Shown here: piece after piece, positions 48,434-60,211 of the stretch
Layout of the letters: the number at the start of each line of letters is the position of its first letter
Numbering within the stretch: position 1 is the stretch's first letter
Origin: Nilaparvata lugens
Lineage: Eukaryota > Arthropoda > Insecta > Hemiptera > Delphacidae
Assembly: GCF_014356525.2 (NCBI RefSeq)
Contig: NC_052506.1
Location: 12,364,283 to 12,428,282 of the forward strand
Reading direction: 5' to 3'
Length of the DNA stretch: 64,000 nucleotides
Notes under the pieces: model-generated
Told to the model about the DNA's origin: nothing
The model's input: only the letters and a program-made list of their open reading frames with translations
Databases searched by the model: none
Position numbers and translations under genes: made by a program

Positions 48434-49020
48434 TTTAGAACAACACTACTCAAACAGTTTTAGCGCGTTAACAATTTGTTCATTTGTAAAATAGAAAGTT
48501 TATATTGAATTTAGAGTTTTTTCAATTTAGTTTTGTGTTTAGATGAGGATGGTTTGCGGGCACTTGTTTAGCACGAGTGCGTTCGTGCGAACTCCGACCG
48601 AGACGCAATACGGACGACGATGGGTCGGTAGCAGACGACGGGAACTTTGACACGACTCAGCATCCTGGCCACGGGGCTCACACTCGCCCTGCTCCATCCG
48701 ACCACAACAACACGCTGTCTGCCCAGTTCCGAAGTCATCTTACTAGATACTAGATGCTATCCTGCTCCTCTACACAACTGGACTCCTAGTCGACGAGAGC
48801 CTAGAACACATTGACGACGACCATGTTCCACCACTTGCGTTCTTCATTGTGATACAGGGTGGGGATCGATCTCCTTCCCCCTCCACACGGCGCCGCTATA
48901 GATCGACTCTGCATCTGCGCATCAAGGATGCTGTGAACCCCCTTCCGCCCCCACCCACAGCATCCACCCCATCACAGATACTCTCCTCACACTAAAAATA
49001 GCGCCGCTGCAGAAAGGGCA
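48434..49020 (-). promoter_or_regulatory. CpG-rich 5' region of cnn (putative promoter and 5' UTR)
   Basis: 48540-49020 is strikingly richer in C, G and CpG than the rest of the intergenic DNA, and lies directly upstream of the cnn start codon. TTTTAGCGCG at 48458-48467, within 35 bp of the ATG, resembles an E2F site, which would suit an S/G2-expressed centrosome gene. The transcription start is not identifiable, and E2F binding is inference. Confidence 0.5.
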
Positions 49021-50760
49021 GGTGAACATGCGCGTGCCCCAAAATCAACACAAAGAAACAAAGACGATATCATCGGTAAACTTCTTCTTCTTGTCGAAGT
49101 ACGCTGCGCTTTAAAAGCTGCCCTGCTTTTGTCCCAAAATGAGAAGAAAATATGTTCTCTGGTTACCACCGGACAAAGCATTTCCAATAATAGTAGTAGT
49201 AAAAAATTCACCTTGGACGATTGAGTGTTCTAACATCATTCAAGGTTGATGTGTTATACCGAAAAAAGTACTGTCGTGCTCCTATTGAGTGGTACAATAG
49301 ACTTGAAGGACTGTTCAATCATAAGAATGTAATTTCACTATTTATATTTTATAAAAAAGGTTTATAGAGGAATAGAGGCATATAGAGAAAAAAAGAGGCA
49401 TAGAGGAACGTAAATTTTCGAATAGAACTTACAACAGAATAAAGACTGAAATTTCAACCTTCAATAAAAATAATTACCGTAAGAACGATTCTAAAAAGAA
49501 ATTCCTAGAGCCAATTTCAATCAGAAGCAAGAGAACCATAAAAGAAAACCTGCACATAGGACCTCCTGGAAGGGCATAGAATGCCAGCATGAAGGAGACA
49601 TTTCTTGGCCTACAAGATCAGGAATTGCATGAGATCTATTTAGCAGCATATAAGCCTATAAAAATAAGGGCGAGTCACACGCTCAATCACAATTCATCGA
49701 ATTGAAGACAAGAAGTTCAATTACTGCAATCCCCATCAATTGCTTTGATTGGCTTTGAAAAATCCCATCATGCTCTTTTAGGAATGGTTGCTTTAGATTA
49801 CATTGAAGTAAGTAAGAATTTGAATTCTATTTTACAACTCTTAATGGCAAGTATTTTTCTCTCTATGTTCTTTTACCATTGAACATTAATTAAAATCACA
49901 GCCGTTTTATAACCATACATATAATGAAAAGTAGAGTATAATATAACTTAATTGCCCATACATTTTGTACTGAGACTGGTTCCCATAGTATATTTTTGAA
50001 GTGAATAATACTTATGTGGATTCTGAGATCTTTAGATAGATTTGCACAAGAACATTTGTAGGCTTATACTGAACGAGCGTATCGAGTATCGAAAAAGTTG
50101 AGAATCGAAAACTTTTGCGATTTTTGAGAACACATATTCTTGAAACCTCTATACAGATCAAGATCGCTGACAAATTAAATATATGATCACTCTTCGTTCC
50201 TTCTGTGGCTAACAAGAATTTTCTCAGAAATACATATTGATATCAAATATACATATGTTACGAATATTTTTTAAAATTACTTATGACATTATTATTATAA
50301 ACAGAATTGAATTTCAATATCTAAATCACTCCGATAACTATTTGATTAATATTGGCATTTTGGTAGAGATTAGATTATTTTTATATAGTTTAATTGTTTC
50401 TCCACAGAAGTACCAAATAACCAACGTTAGTAGACAGAGGCTGGTCTGCCTACTGTCTACTAACTTTGCCAAATAACCAGTTCACACATTCTACTATAAA
50501 GAATGCACGCAACGATACAATTGCTAACTTCTAACCAGAGCCTTTAGTATGGGCGCAAATGTACTTCTATGGTCATTTTTTAATAAGAAACGTGGAAGAC
50601 GTCTTTATCCCTTCGTTAGGATTATTATGAGGAGAAACGCAATGATGACAAGTCGAAATCACAGGAATACACCTCAAAAAAAAAAAACAAGATGACCGCC
50701 AAAAGTTTCAGGGTTTTGTTATATTGCTTGTATTTTGATAACCGATCAAGATATTCCACC
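49021..50760. other. intergenic, nothing recognised
   Basis: Moderately AT-rich sequence between the cnn 5' end and the LINE cluster. Small open frames on both strands are not supported. Confidence 0.4.
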
Positions 50761-50789
50761 GTTTTTTACATGAGGATATTTGGAAAGCA

Positions 50790-51060
50790 TTCATCTACAA
50801 TTTTTGCAGCACCGGACTGGACAGGTCGGCTAGTCGGTGATCACCGACGGCCCTGGGCCTCAGGGGCCACTGGAGCCCCCCAAAAAATGATTGAATAAAG
50901 AATTAGAAAAAAACAACAAATCCTTGCAGAATCTCAAGGGCTTTGTGAACCATTAAGACCCGGGGGTGTAATCTATACTCATCTTAAGACTCAGTTGCTC
51001 CCTGAAGAGAGAATTCAGGGAGGGCCCTGAAGCCCTGGACTGGACCATCCTTACTTTGAT
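50790..51060. repeat. GC-rich repeat remnant
   Basis: Bounded by similar words in direct orientation (ACCGGACTGGACAGG near 50810 and CCCTGGACTGGACCATCC near 51040). Contains GGCCCTGGGCCTCAGGGGCC and a CACCGA-centred small palindrome. It looks like a SINE or MITE remnant, class unknown. Confidence 0.4.
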
Positions 51061-51239
51061 ACTACTTCATACTTCTCTCCTTAGTCATGACCGAGCTCTG
51101 GGTTGAGTGTCTGGAAGTGGACCTGACTTGGTCCTTGTCATAGGATTTGTATATAAGTTATGTCAGAAATACACTTATTAATACTGTAGTCCTAGACTAC
51201 AGCTACAGTCCTGTAGCTACTGGACTATGTATATTAATA

Positions 51240-51812
51240 ATATACACTTATTAACGTTTGTTGACTTAGTCGACATATAAAACAATTTAAAAAAGATATT
51301 TTGCACGTTTTCAAGATGGCCCGCCATTAGAAGCATCACAGTTTCAAATGGTGTTTTTGTTGGCTTCAAAATATTCTTGTAAATTGTAGAATGGTGACTC
51401 CACTAACCACTTCTTAATTCGTCTCCTGAAGCACCCGATGTCCAGGCTTTTCACTCCATCAGGTAGAGCGTTATACATCCTCAAAACTAGCACCGGAAAA
51501 CAACTCTTCTTCTTGCTCACCCTGGAGAAAAGTACATTTAATTTCATTCTTCCTCTAGTGTTATAGGAGTTTTTATCAGCTCTTCTTGCCAGCAAGTGAT
51601 GGTTTTCTCTTGCATGCAACAAGGACAGCAAGATGTATTGATTAAACACAGTGAATATTTCTAGCTCGACGAAGGACGAAGATGGACCGGCTGAGTCCAA
51701 TATCCTGGGTAATTTTTTCTGGAGGAGTAATACCACTTTACAGGCAGGTGCATGTCCCCACAACTGAAGACCATAATTGATATGGATGTGGAACATGGCA
51801 ATGTATATTTTT
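51240..51812 (-). pseudogene. LINE-1 (older, minus): 3' part of ORF2
   Basis: The minus frame (to 51344) encodes the end of a jockey-like ORF2: YIAMFHIHINYGLQLWGHAP, VVLLLQKKLPRILDSAG, NSYNTRGRMKLNVLFSRVSK, then LRMYNALPDGVKSL near the end. It is the direct continuation of the fragment ending near 54750, separated from it by a plus-strand LINE. The 3' limit is not clear. Confidence 0.85.
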
Positions 51813-54747
51813 AAGCGCAAGTTTTCTTTATTTACTATTATCCGCCACAATTACCAAACAAGAACTGCTCTGAACACAGGTATCATCACTCCTAGACTGC
51901 TCAAAACATTCACAACAACATCCTCGCATTATAAAATCAATATGCTTTTCCCTAAGCTACCAGAATTTATAAAAAATCCCGAAAATAATAAAATAAGCCA
52001 TCTCAAGCAAATAGTCAACAAATGGATACTTAGTGTGAATCGTGGGGAAATGGAGAATTATATAGTATCAATTTATTCTGATCGATAGAGGTCGAGTAGT
52101 GTGATAAGATCGCAAGTATACAATAATATTAAAAATTAATATAGAATATGAATAAAAATGAAAATAAAACATAGAAATAGGGGTGTTCAAATGGATTTAT
52201 ACGAAATTTAATGTGTACGGTGTGTTGAGGGATTTTGAGTGTGTTTGGAATGTCTCTTTTAGGTTTAATTTCTTGTTGTATCCTAATACCATTATCATTT
52301 TACGTCTGTAAGTAATATATATTGTAATTAATAATTATTATTGCTATGTTTCTTTTATGTTGGTAATATGTTATGATTTAGTGCTTATTATTGGTTGAAA
52401 TTGTTTTGTTTTTCAATATTGTATCATTGTCATTAGTGATGTGGATCGGGAATATTCCCGGTGGGTAGGAACTTATGATTTGGCAATATTTCCGGGAATA
52501 TTTCCGAGGCCAAGAAATTTTGGGAATTTATGGGAACTTAAGGGAATTTATAAAATTGTTCTAAAAATGATTGAAATTGATCAATCCAACTCATATTTTA
52601 CATCAATATAATCAATAAATCATCAATCTTCTTCATATTGATCAAGCTCAGCCACATTTTACATTGATATAATCAATGAATCATCATTCTTTGAGCCTGT
52701 TTTTGCTCACTCACTCACTGTCTTTTAAATACTCGTATAGCCCAGTCAATGAAAGTTTATAGAGGGAAAATTTTGGAACAACATTTTTGACCCCGTAGCT
52801 CTTTCAAGGGTAGTAAGGTGGTAAACATATCAAAAGTCCTCACTACTACCCCCAGTGCTAAGGTGGTGGGGGTGGTTTGAAAGTGCCATATTTTGTTTTT
52901 TGCATATATCTCGAACAATATGCGCCTTTCGGAATTTTTGTCGAACACAATCATAATATTAAAGCTCACAAATTATACTACAAGTTTCATTTCCAACATT
53001 TTTCCATATCTCTCATAGTTGTCTAGGTATGAGCTCTCTAAGGTATCACATTTTGAAGAAAACCCCTTCCGGCTCCGATTTTTTCATCTTTTTGGCCTTA
53101 TAACTTTTTAACGATTCATTGAAAAAATCCGTGCTAATCACGGGCTCATAGAGCATTATATTCTCTTCAATTTCATCTATGGTCTCATTATTTTACGCAT
53201 CTCCCAACGATTGATGCAGCCGTTATAGTGTTGAGTGTGAAATATTCAGTTTAACAACAATAGATCAATATTGTCAGGGAAATTGGGAGGGAACGTTTGG
53301 AACACAATATTTAACTTCGCAACTTTGTTTGAACTACTTAGAAGGTGAACATATCAAAAGTCCTCATCCCTACTCCTTGAGCTTAAGGGATGAGGGTACC
53401 GTAGCTTAAAAGTTGCATTTTTTCATTTCTGGCTGACACGCATGTAACTGGGAAACAATGCATTTCAGCGACATGGCTGAGTAAAAATGAAGCAAGATAA
53501 ATTTCCTACAAGTTTTGTACAGTGGAGTTTTGTGATATCTTCTTTAGTTTTTGAGATATTCACTTTTAAAAGTGTAAAATCTTTGAAAAGACAGTTATTC
53601 TTCCAACTTTTTGCACTTTCAAGGCTTATTACTCAACAACAATGCATCGAAAAAATGTATCTTTAATGTAAAAATGTAATCTTTCATTGACTGGACTATA
53701 TGAGTATTTAAAAGACAGTGAGTTGTAGAGCATTCAATTCTCTTCTACTTAATGTATTATTTTATCATTTTATGCTTTCCATCAATTTTTATAGCAGTTT
53801 TAGTGTTGAGTGTGGTAGGAGTGAGGACTTTTTATATGCTTACCCCCTCAATATCCTTAAAAGGACTGCGAGGTAAAAAATTGGGTTCCAAACTTTTCCC
53901 TCTATATCGTTTTGAGCATTTGTTGCCTGGACTAGTATCTTATTACAAGTAAAGTGAGCCTCAATGACTCTTGAAAGTTTCTGAACTGTGGAATTATTTT
54001 CTTTTTAATATTGAATTAAACTCGAGAATGCTCCTTGTTTTAGTTTAGCCTATTTTGCTGTATTTTATAATTTCTAATTTTTGGATTTATATTCGACTCT
54101 AATCTTTATTCAGGGGGTCAATTATTTTTGTGCGGAGAAATTGAATAAAATCATGCAATGAAAGTTAAATTACACTCAATACTTTGTTGACTTTGTTTAC
54201 CTGATTTACAGGCATTTATTAGTTAGTAAAAAATCTTATTCAACTTGTAAGACATGAAAGTAGCATGATAATAGTGGTGCAATTGAATGATTTATTGAGT
54301 GCTCATTTTTCCTTTCAGTCTATGAACTTCAAATTACTGTTTTCTTTGAACTTACTACAATTTATAAGTTATTCATACTTATATTTCTTACATAAATCTG
54401 TTGTATAACAGGTGATTGAGACCATGTGTAACAAAAAACGTATTTTTCGGTCATTTTTTATGAAAGAAATCATAAATTTCCTCAAGTTCCCATAAATTCC
54501 CGGGTATTTATGATTTTTGGGAATATTTCTTTTAAATTCCCTGGGAATATTTCCTCGATCTTAAATTCCCGGGAATTTTTATCATTATATATTTAAGTAT
54601 ATGTAAATGTAGAGAACTCGTTCCTCACACACAGGCTTTGCCCATGTGAGGTACCTTCTTCAATTTTTGTATACATACACATTTTTGTATGTATATTGTA
54701 TAATGTTCGTACTTTTAAAGAAGGAGAATAAAGATAATTTCAATTTC
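51813..54747 (+). mobile_element. LINE-2 (younger, plus) inserted in LINE-1
   Basis: The plus frame to 52088 (HNYQTRTALNTGIITPRLLK, INMLFPKLPEFIKN, LKQIVNKWILSVN) is a LINE ORF2 tail. A 3' UTR follows to about 52434. After a composite repeat it appears to resume around 54600, ending GAGAATAAAGATAATTTCAA. Both edges fall inside LINE-1; rejoining the flanks restores its frame (MMEV-FLK-IYIAM). 5'-truncated. Confidence 0.75.
52435..54595. mobile_element. composite repeat with GGGAATATTCC ends inside LINE-2
   Basis: Starts TAGTGATGTGGATCGGGAAT with several GGGAATATTTCC and GGGAATTTATGGGAA words; mirrored words occupy 54480-54590. This could be a hAT-type element, but no transposase is seen and I could not establish an 8-bp duplication. 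The interior holds inverted arms at 52717-52757 and 53683-53727 (ACTGTCTTTTAAATACTC and AGTCAATGAAAG with complements). The motif ATATCAAAAGTCCTCA occurs twice, and CCAAACTTTTCCCTCTATA recurs near 18820. Confidence 0.55.
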
Positions 54748-54911
54748 AAAAATACCTCCATCATATGCTTCCTGGGGATCAAAGGCCTTAGTCGTCTGAG
54801 AAGAAATATCACCCTGGAGAGTTTCAAGCAGACATTATTGATGTGGCTACTCCAGCCAAGTCTAGTATCCAGAGTAAAGTCCAAAAACTTCACTTATGTA
54901 AGGCCACTTGG

Positions 54912-55295
54912 CTAGCTCCGACCAAGACTGCATATGGTTTCCTGCGTTTTATTCTCATTTAGCATCAGTTCGTTGTTGGTGAACCACTGCTTGGTTTCTT
55001 CAAGAATATCCGCAGCAACCATTTTAGAAATATATGGTGCTATGTCTGTTACATCGTCAGCAAACATTGGGATGTTCCCCAGAGATCCGAGGCCGTTGAT
55101 AATCACCAGGAACAGGAGGGGGCCTATTACTGAACCTTGAGGCACTCTACCATTGAATTTCCAGCGAACCTGAGTTTTCTCCATCAAGTGAGTGAGTATT
55201 TGCTTCCTATCAGATATGTAGGATCTGAAAGTGGTGAGAACTGGACCAGATACTCCATAAGCAGCCAGTTTCTTAAAGGTGTCTGCCCACTGCAT
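54912..55295 (-). pseudogene. LINE-1 reverse transcriptase, catalytic FADD block
   Basis: Encodes KKLAAYGVSGPVLTTFRSYI, WKFNGRVPQGSVIGPLLFLV, and NIPMFADDVTDIAPYIS with the FADD catalytic pair, then EETKQWFTNNELMLNENKTQ. It picks up from KLAAYG, directly after the HDILLK of the upstream piece. The first codons of the open frame derive from the inserted element. Confidence 0.93.
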
Positions 55296-56272
55296 CGTAT
55301 CATACTAGGACCGGTATAGGAACGTGACTGGCACGTAACATGAATACCAATGCCCACTGCTTCGTATCGACAACGTTACATACGGGTTATATCCGTGTTT
55401 ATAACGGGTAAACAACGCGTATGATGACCGTGCATACCCCTTCCACTGGCGCACAGAGCATGACTGTTCATTTGTGTAATATTTGCTCAGTGAATACGTC
55501 GTCCATGCTGGTGTAGCAGTTTATTTATTTCAACTATTGTTAGTTCGTTAGTTCAAGTGAAGTCAGTTGGTTAAACTATGCCTTTAAAAAAGCTGTCTTT
55601 AAGGGAAATAGCAGTGATTGCCATTATTTTGGATGAGGAGAAGGAATGAAAGCACAAAAAGTCTACCCGACGCTATTGGATTCATGACTCTCTAAGGAAA
55701 CTAAATATATATTTTTTTAAATTTTCATATTGTTTGTTGGAAAGATGAGCTAACTATTTAAAGAAATAAAATCAAGGAATTTTATTTACATGGTTGTGTC
55801 ATTTGATCGGAAATATTCCTCCATGCTATGCCTTTCTTCAAGAAAGTTTCTTGGTAGAATCCATGTACTTGGGATGCTGTAAGTTCAACAATAGCTCGTA
55901 CTTGCGTACACATTCATTCAAGTTTTTCATCATCCGTAGCGCGCACTTGTGTATTATTCCAAGTCTAGCAATGAACTATTCTGTATGACTTCTGCTACAC
56001 ATATATCACATACGCTATACTTGTTATAACCGGGTCTACAACGCGGTACATAAGCGGCTATACACCGGTTGTAGAACGGTACGTAAACGGAACGGAACCA
56101 GCAAAATATTCTCACCGAGAAATTGTACGGTGACCAGTCATTGCACGTTCATATAAACGGTACGGTTACGGACCGGTATAGTGGGCATTGCCAGGCAATG
56201 ATGCACGTTTTTTGTTGCATGTGCCGTTCCTATACCGGCCCTAGTTTGATACGGTGCCGTGGGCAGAGACCT
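55277..56272. mobile_element. PIF/Harbinger-like element (996 bp) in LINE-1
   Basis: Flanked by TAA at 55274-55276 and 56273-56275. Inverted repeats of about 50 bp start AGGTGTCTGCCCACTGCATC and AGGTCTCTGCCCACGGCACC (complement of the right end), both continuing through CGGTATAGGAACG. The 3-bp TAA target fits PIF/Harbinger. Inside, 55578-55649 is a 23-codon frame from an ATG, and past its stop the same frame reads KHKKSTRRYWIHDSLRK. This resembles the N-terminal RRYWVH-type motif of Harbinger transposases, so it is a deletion derivative. Excising it restores the LINE frame. Confidence 0.82.
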
Positions 56273-56480
56273 TAAGAAGTATATCATGTGAAACATACTC
56301 AAAAGCCTTACTCACGTCCGCCAATGCAAGAGACACTGAGTCACCTGCCTCAAAGGAGTTCAGAATCTCCTGAGCCAGCTGGGATACGGCGGTGACGGTT
56401 GATTTCCCCTGTCGAAATCCATGCTGTGCATCTGCAAATAATTTTCTACTCACGAAGTAGAGCACCAGTTGTTTCTTCAT
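56241..56480 (-). pseudogene. LINE-1 reverse transcriptase, N-terminal RT motifs
   Basis: Encodes FADAQHGFRQGKSTVTAVSQ, then SVSLALADVSKAFEYVSHDI and LL. This covers RT motifs leading to the first catalytic Asp (ADVSKAF); the usual second Asp of SKAFD is Glu here. The frame is broken right after HDILLK by the transposon at 55277-56272. Confidence 0.9.
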
Positions 56481-57330
56481 GAATGCTTCAAATATCTTAG
56501 CTAGAACTGGAATTATTGAGATTGGCCTGAGTATAGCTGCCTTTGTCTGATGGGTTTTTCAGAGCCCAGGAGAACCCAAAGCCCTGACAGAACCCTGTCT
56601 CGAGTCAAGAATTCAGATCAGTGCTGAGTAGGATGTGCAAAATGATTGCTTTTAGCAGCTCAACTGGCATGCCATAGATGACTTGGGTGATTTTACTTTT
56701 GAAGCATTTCACCATTTGGACAATATCATTAGCAGTAACTGGATCCCACTTTTAGAAATTGGTGTTTTTACCTCTCTGAATTTGGAAAATTCCAGCAGTT
56801 TTGTTATCTGGTATAGAATCCACTATTCTTTCAACCGGTTGGATCAGAAACTAGTTGAATTCTTCAAGACTGGCAGTGACTTTTGACTTTTGATGACGAT
56901 CCAGAGACACCTCTGACCAGGTCCCAGGTTGTCTTGCACTTGTTACTGGTTTGATTGATCACATTAATTTTAGCCTCTTGTTTTGTCATGTCCTCTTCTT
57001 GCCTGCAGTTTATTTTCCCTGAGATAGCCTATTGCACATAGTATTATCTATGTATAAGTATTTATTTCTATCCTCTGTGGTAAGGCTAGCCTTGCTTTGA
57101 AAATGTAGAGTCAAGAATATTTTTTAACGTAAGTAGCCTGGGTGTATACCAGGATTTATTTTGCCTTGTATTCTGGCGCTGAAGACTGTGTATCTTACGA
57201 GCTTTTAAAGGGAAAACACTTTTAAATAACTTTAGTAATTCTAGGTCCAGTGCCTTTATACCTGTATCAATTTTTTTGCCTAATAAACTTAATCGATTAT
57301 AATAAAAAATTTCGTGACAAGAAGGCTACA

Positions 57331-58970
57331 ATGGCATAAGGCTTGGACTATAGCCCGGTACCGTTCGTAAGTAATTTCTTATATTATGACATACATTGAA
57401 CATCTACATAATTGATTGGTAATAAAACCTCACAGCAAATTTGAACAATTAAAGATTATAGGCTATAAACGAAAAACAAAAGGCGTACTTACGTAGCATC
57501 CAAACAAGTAGTATTCTCCCGAAGAATTTTCTCCATTCTACAGTTATTATAAGATGATGAGGCTTTTATCTATCATTGGACTATCAACTAAAGTTGTAGC
57601 AATAACAAGCCAATTGTTTAAAACTTTAAAATCACATAAGATTAGTGTAGGCTAGTTAAAATTGAAAGTTTTAAAACTTCACGTTTTTATAACATTACAT
57701 ACACATTATTTTGTTCGTTACTGGACTTCACTCAACTCAAAACGAAAACCTGAAATGTTTTGTTGATGCATTTTTACCAACTGTCAATCACCAGGATTCT
57801 TTTCTTATGAAAAAATGCTTTCGATCCAAAGTAGGAAATGATTGAGAGGAAAAGGAATTTATTTGAATAATTTAAAACAAATCATGTTGATTATTTGAAA
57901 AAAATTGAAAAGTATATTCTCAATATTCAAGCGATGATTATGGATAACGTAGTTGGCTGCGCTGTTCCATCTGTGTATGTGTGTGACTTCTGTGTTCTGT
58001 CTGCTCCTGCTGCAGCTGCAGAAATTTTACAAAATTTACGACATATGACAGTGTTTTTAGGTGTTATTTTCTGAATTATCTAAGAAATTTTCGTATTTTG
58101 ATTTAATAGAAAGTGTAATAAATGTAAATGAAAAAGCCATAAGCTGAATGAAAAAGACATTTACCTATGTAAGATCACTCTTTCAAATAAGCTATCAATA
58201 ATAACCTATTGGATAGAGCCAGTGAAATTTACTTGTGTTGTTCTTTTTCTCAAGTTGATGTTGATCTTTTGAGCTAAAACCAGTGCCAGTCTTTATAGGC
58301 TTCTTAAACTGGTGATCAAACTTATCAAAGGTAAGAATATATAGTTCATCTTTTTCCAAAGGTAAAAATAGGATTTATGCTTATTTCTTTTACTGTATCA
58401 TTCAGGTATTGACCACTGTTTCTGCTCCTTGGTTTAGATATATTCTTTTCTTGAACTCTTGAATACTGTACTGTTTAAGCAACTGTTAAGTATTTTATTT
58501 ATTACCATACCTTAGTAAATAAATTACCGTAATGGCAACTTAGGCATTGTTGTAGAACATTACATTGCGGTACGGTACAGGTTGATTGCAATTATTTTAT
58601 CTACAAGTTACAAGGCAAAGAAATCCTCCTGGTTCTATAAAATTGTGAACAACAAACTCCTAAAATGGTCACTCTGCTCACTAAGAGAGTTGAGTGTTGA
58701 GCCTCTATTTTGGGGATCTACCAGCTCAACAACATAAGAATACAGCACACACTGTTTAGCCTATTTTGAAAAAGGGTCGACAATCCGAGGGACGGATTCG
58801 ACCCTCAATGCCAGTTTATGCTGCCAGCGGCCCTTATAAAATGATGCTTTTAAAAGTTACAATGAAACCACTAACAAAAAGTTAGGTACTTTATCAGTTT
58901 GAACATGTCGCTTTTCTTAAATATAATTTTTTATTTTAGAGTCAACTTCCTAACTTATGTTTTAGCTCTA
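57331..58970. other. intergenic DNA upstream of dbo, nothing firmly recognised
   Basis: AT-rich. 57950-58030 is slightly more GC-rich (CTGCTCCTGCTGCAGCTGCAG) and could hold a non-coding first exon of dbo, but no splice evidence decides this. Confidence 0.35.
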
Positions 58971-58979
58971 ACTGATTTG

Positions 58980-59190
58980 GGATCAGTTAGATTCTCATTT
59001 GATTCTGATTCTGATTCTGATTAGCTCTGATTCTGATTAGATTCTCATTTGATTCTGATTCTGATTTTGATTCTCATTAGCTATTGAGGTGCTGGGTGGA
59101 GAAAATTTACAATACCGGAAGGTAGGATCATTTTGATTCTCATTAGCTATTGAGGTGCTGGGAGCAGAACATTTAGAATAAAGGAACTTA
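58980..59190. repeat. GATTCT short tandem repeat and 78-bp direct repeat
   Basis: GATTCTGATTCTGATTCTGA tracts at 58990-59070, then TTGATTCTCATTAGCTATTG and AGGTGCTGGG occurring twice (about 59068 and 59132). Confidence 0.75.
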
Positions 59191-59586
59191 GGTACATTGC
59201 GGCCCGCCACTATTAAATTGAAGTTAAATTTGGATCTCACATTAAAAGGTTAGGCACCCCTGTTTTAAACGTATGTGACAGAAATTTTCGACACTGCCAA
59301 TCTTGAAATCTCAGTTCCTGGAAACAACTTTAAGTATTAAAGCATTATTTTACTGTTCAAGTATGTGCTGTACGTAAACTTTGAGTTGAAATACACATGT
59401 ATTGTGTATTTCAATACACATGAGAATGTGATATCATGAATATAATGATTTGTTGAGTTGAATTAATTTTGTTTGTTGAGATTGACTGTATTAATTTTGT
59501 ATGTTTTGTTTGTTGAGATTGACTCGGTGTGGGGTTGGGCGTCGCCGCCGCTGCGACTGCAACTGGCCGGTCTAGCGCGCTCCAGG

Positions 59587-59780
59587 ATGGGCGACATGGT
59601 GGGTGGGGCTGAGCGGGTCGGTGGCGGGGGGGACCAGGGGGCCCCCTCCCCCGCCCGCCTCGCCCACACCTCCGAGAAGCACCCGCGCGGCACCCTCACC
59701 GAGCTCAACGTTCTGCGGCGTCATCGCGAGCTCTGTGACGTCGTGCTCAATGTCGGGCCCCGCAAGATATTCGCGCACAG
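59587..59780 (+). CDS. dbo: diablo exon 1: N-terminal extension and start of BTB domain
   Basis: Starts ATGGGCGACATGG (A at -3, G at +4). A Gly-rich linker, [20 protein letters not shown], leads to [36 protein letters not shown] and GPRKIFAHR. The block [28 protein letters not shown] is characteristic of Diablo/KLHL20, a substrate adaptor of Cullin-3 ubiquitin ligases. Donor GTTGGT at 59781 leaves phase 2. The exon is very GC- and CpG-rich inside an AT-rich region, and probably overlaps the promoter-proximal CpG island. The frame is open upstream, but no in-frame ATG precedes this one, so 59587 is the best start. Confidence 0.94.
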
Positions 59781-60211
59781 GTTGGTTTCTTTCAAATTAC
59801 CCACTATAATTATTAATGAAAAAGAACGATACGCTCAACTGAATTGGGATTAGATTATTCAATCCAATGATTATCAAATTGCACTTGTTTTGTAAAGTCT
59901 TGCAGCAATTATACAGTCTTGCAGGTCTTGTCGCGTATACAGGACGTAAATTCAGAGTATTTATTCAATCATTCAGAATTACACAGGAAAGTACCACAGG
60001 CTAAAACGCCCAAAACAGTTCCAATTCCAAATTTATACAACAGTCCAAATGTAGTTAGGTTATGTAGTATTGATGAAGGAGCAGATTTTGAGTATTTGTG
60101 CATACTCAATTGATGAATTTGAAGCACATTACGAGATGAGTTAGGCTGCTCAGTATTATTATGTAAGCTACATATTTTCATGTAATTTTGCTATCTAAAA
60201 TAATTGAAATA

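Larger units (their letters stand above)
54748..57330 (-). mobile_element. LINE-1 (older, minus): endonuclease linker and RT, interrupted
   Basis: Reading the minus strand from 57300 downward, frameshifted pieces resemble jockey-like ORF2: TTWDLVRGVSGSS-like linker text, then WDPVTANDIVQMVKCFKSK, VELLKAIILHILL, AHGFRQ-type RT sequence (56241-56480), the Harbinger insertion, the FADD block (54912-55295), and KFLDFTLDTRLGWSSHIN with IFLLRRLRPLIPRKHMM (to 54750). Several stops and frameshifts show it is dead. The 5' end is truncated or unrecognisable near 57330. Confidence 0.85.

Noticed and set aside
48987..49211. 74-codon minus-strand frame with a hydrophobic start
   Set aside because: Lies in the CpG-rich upstream region; Leu/Ala runs without domain or splice evidence.
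59473..59586. Upstream extension of the dbo frame
   Set aside because: Begins at TTG, with no ATG before 59587, and the family starts with MGD; the open frame is fortuitous.
59463..59809. Other long frames overlapping dbo exon 1 on both strands
   Set aside because: Shadow frames of a GC-rich coding exon.
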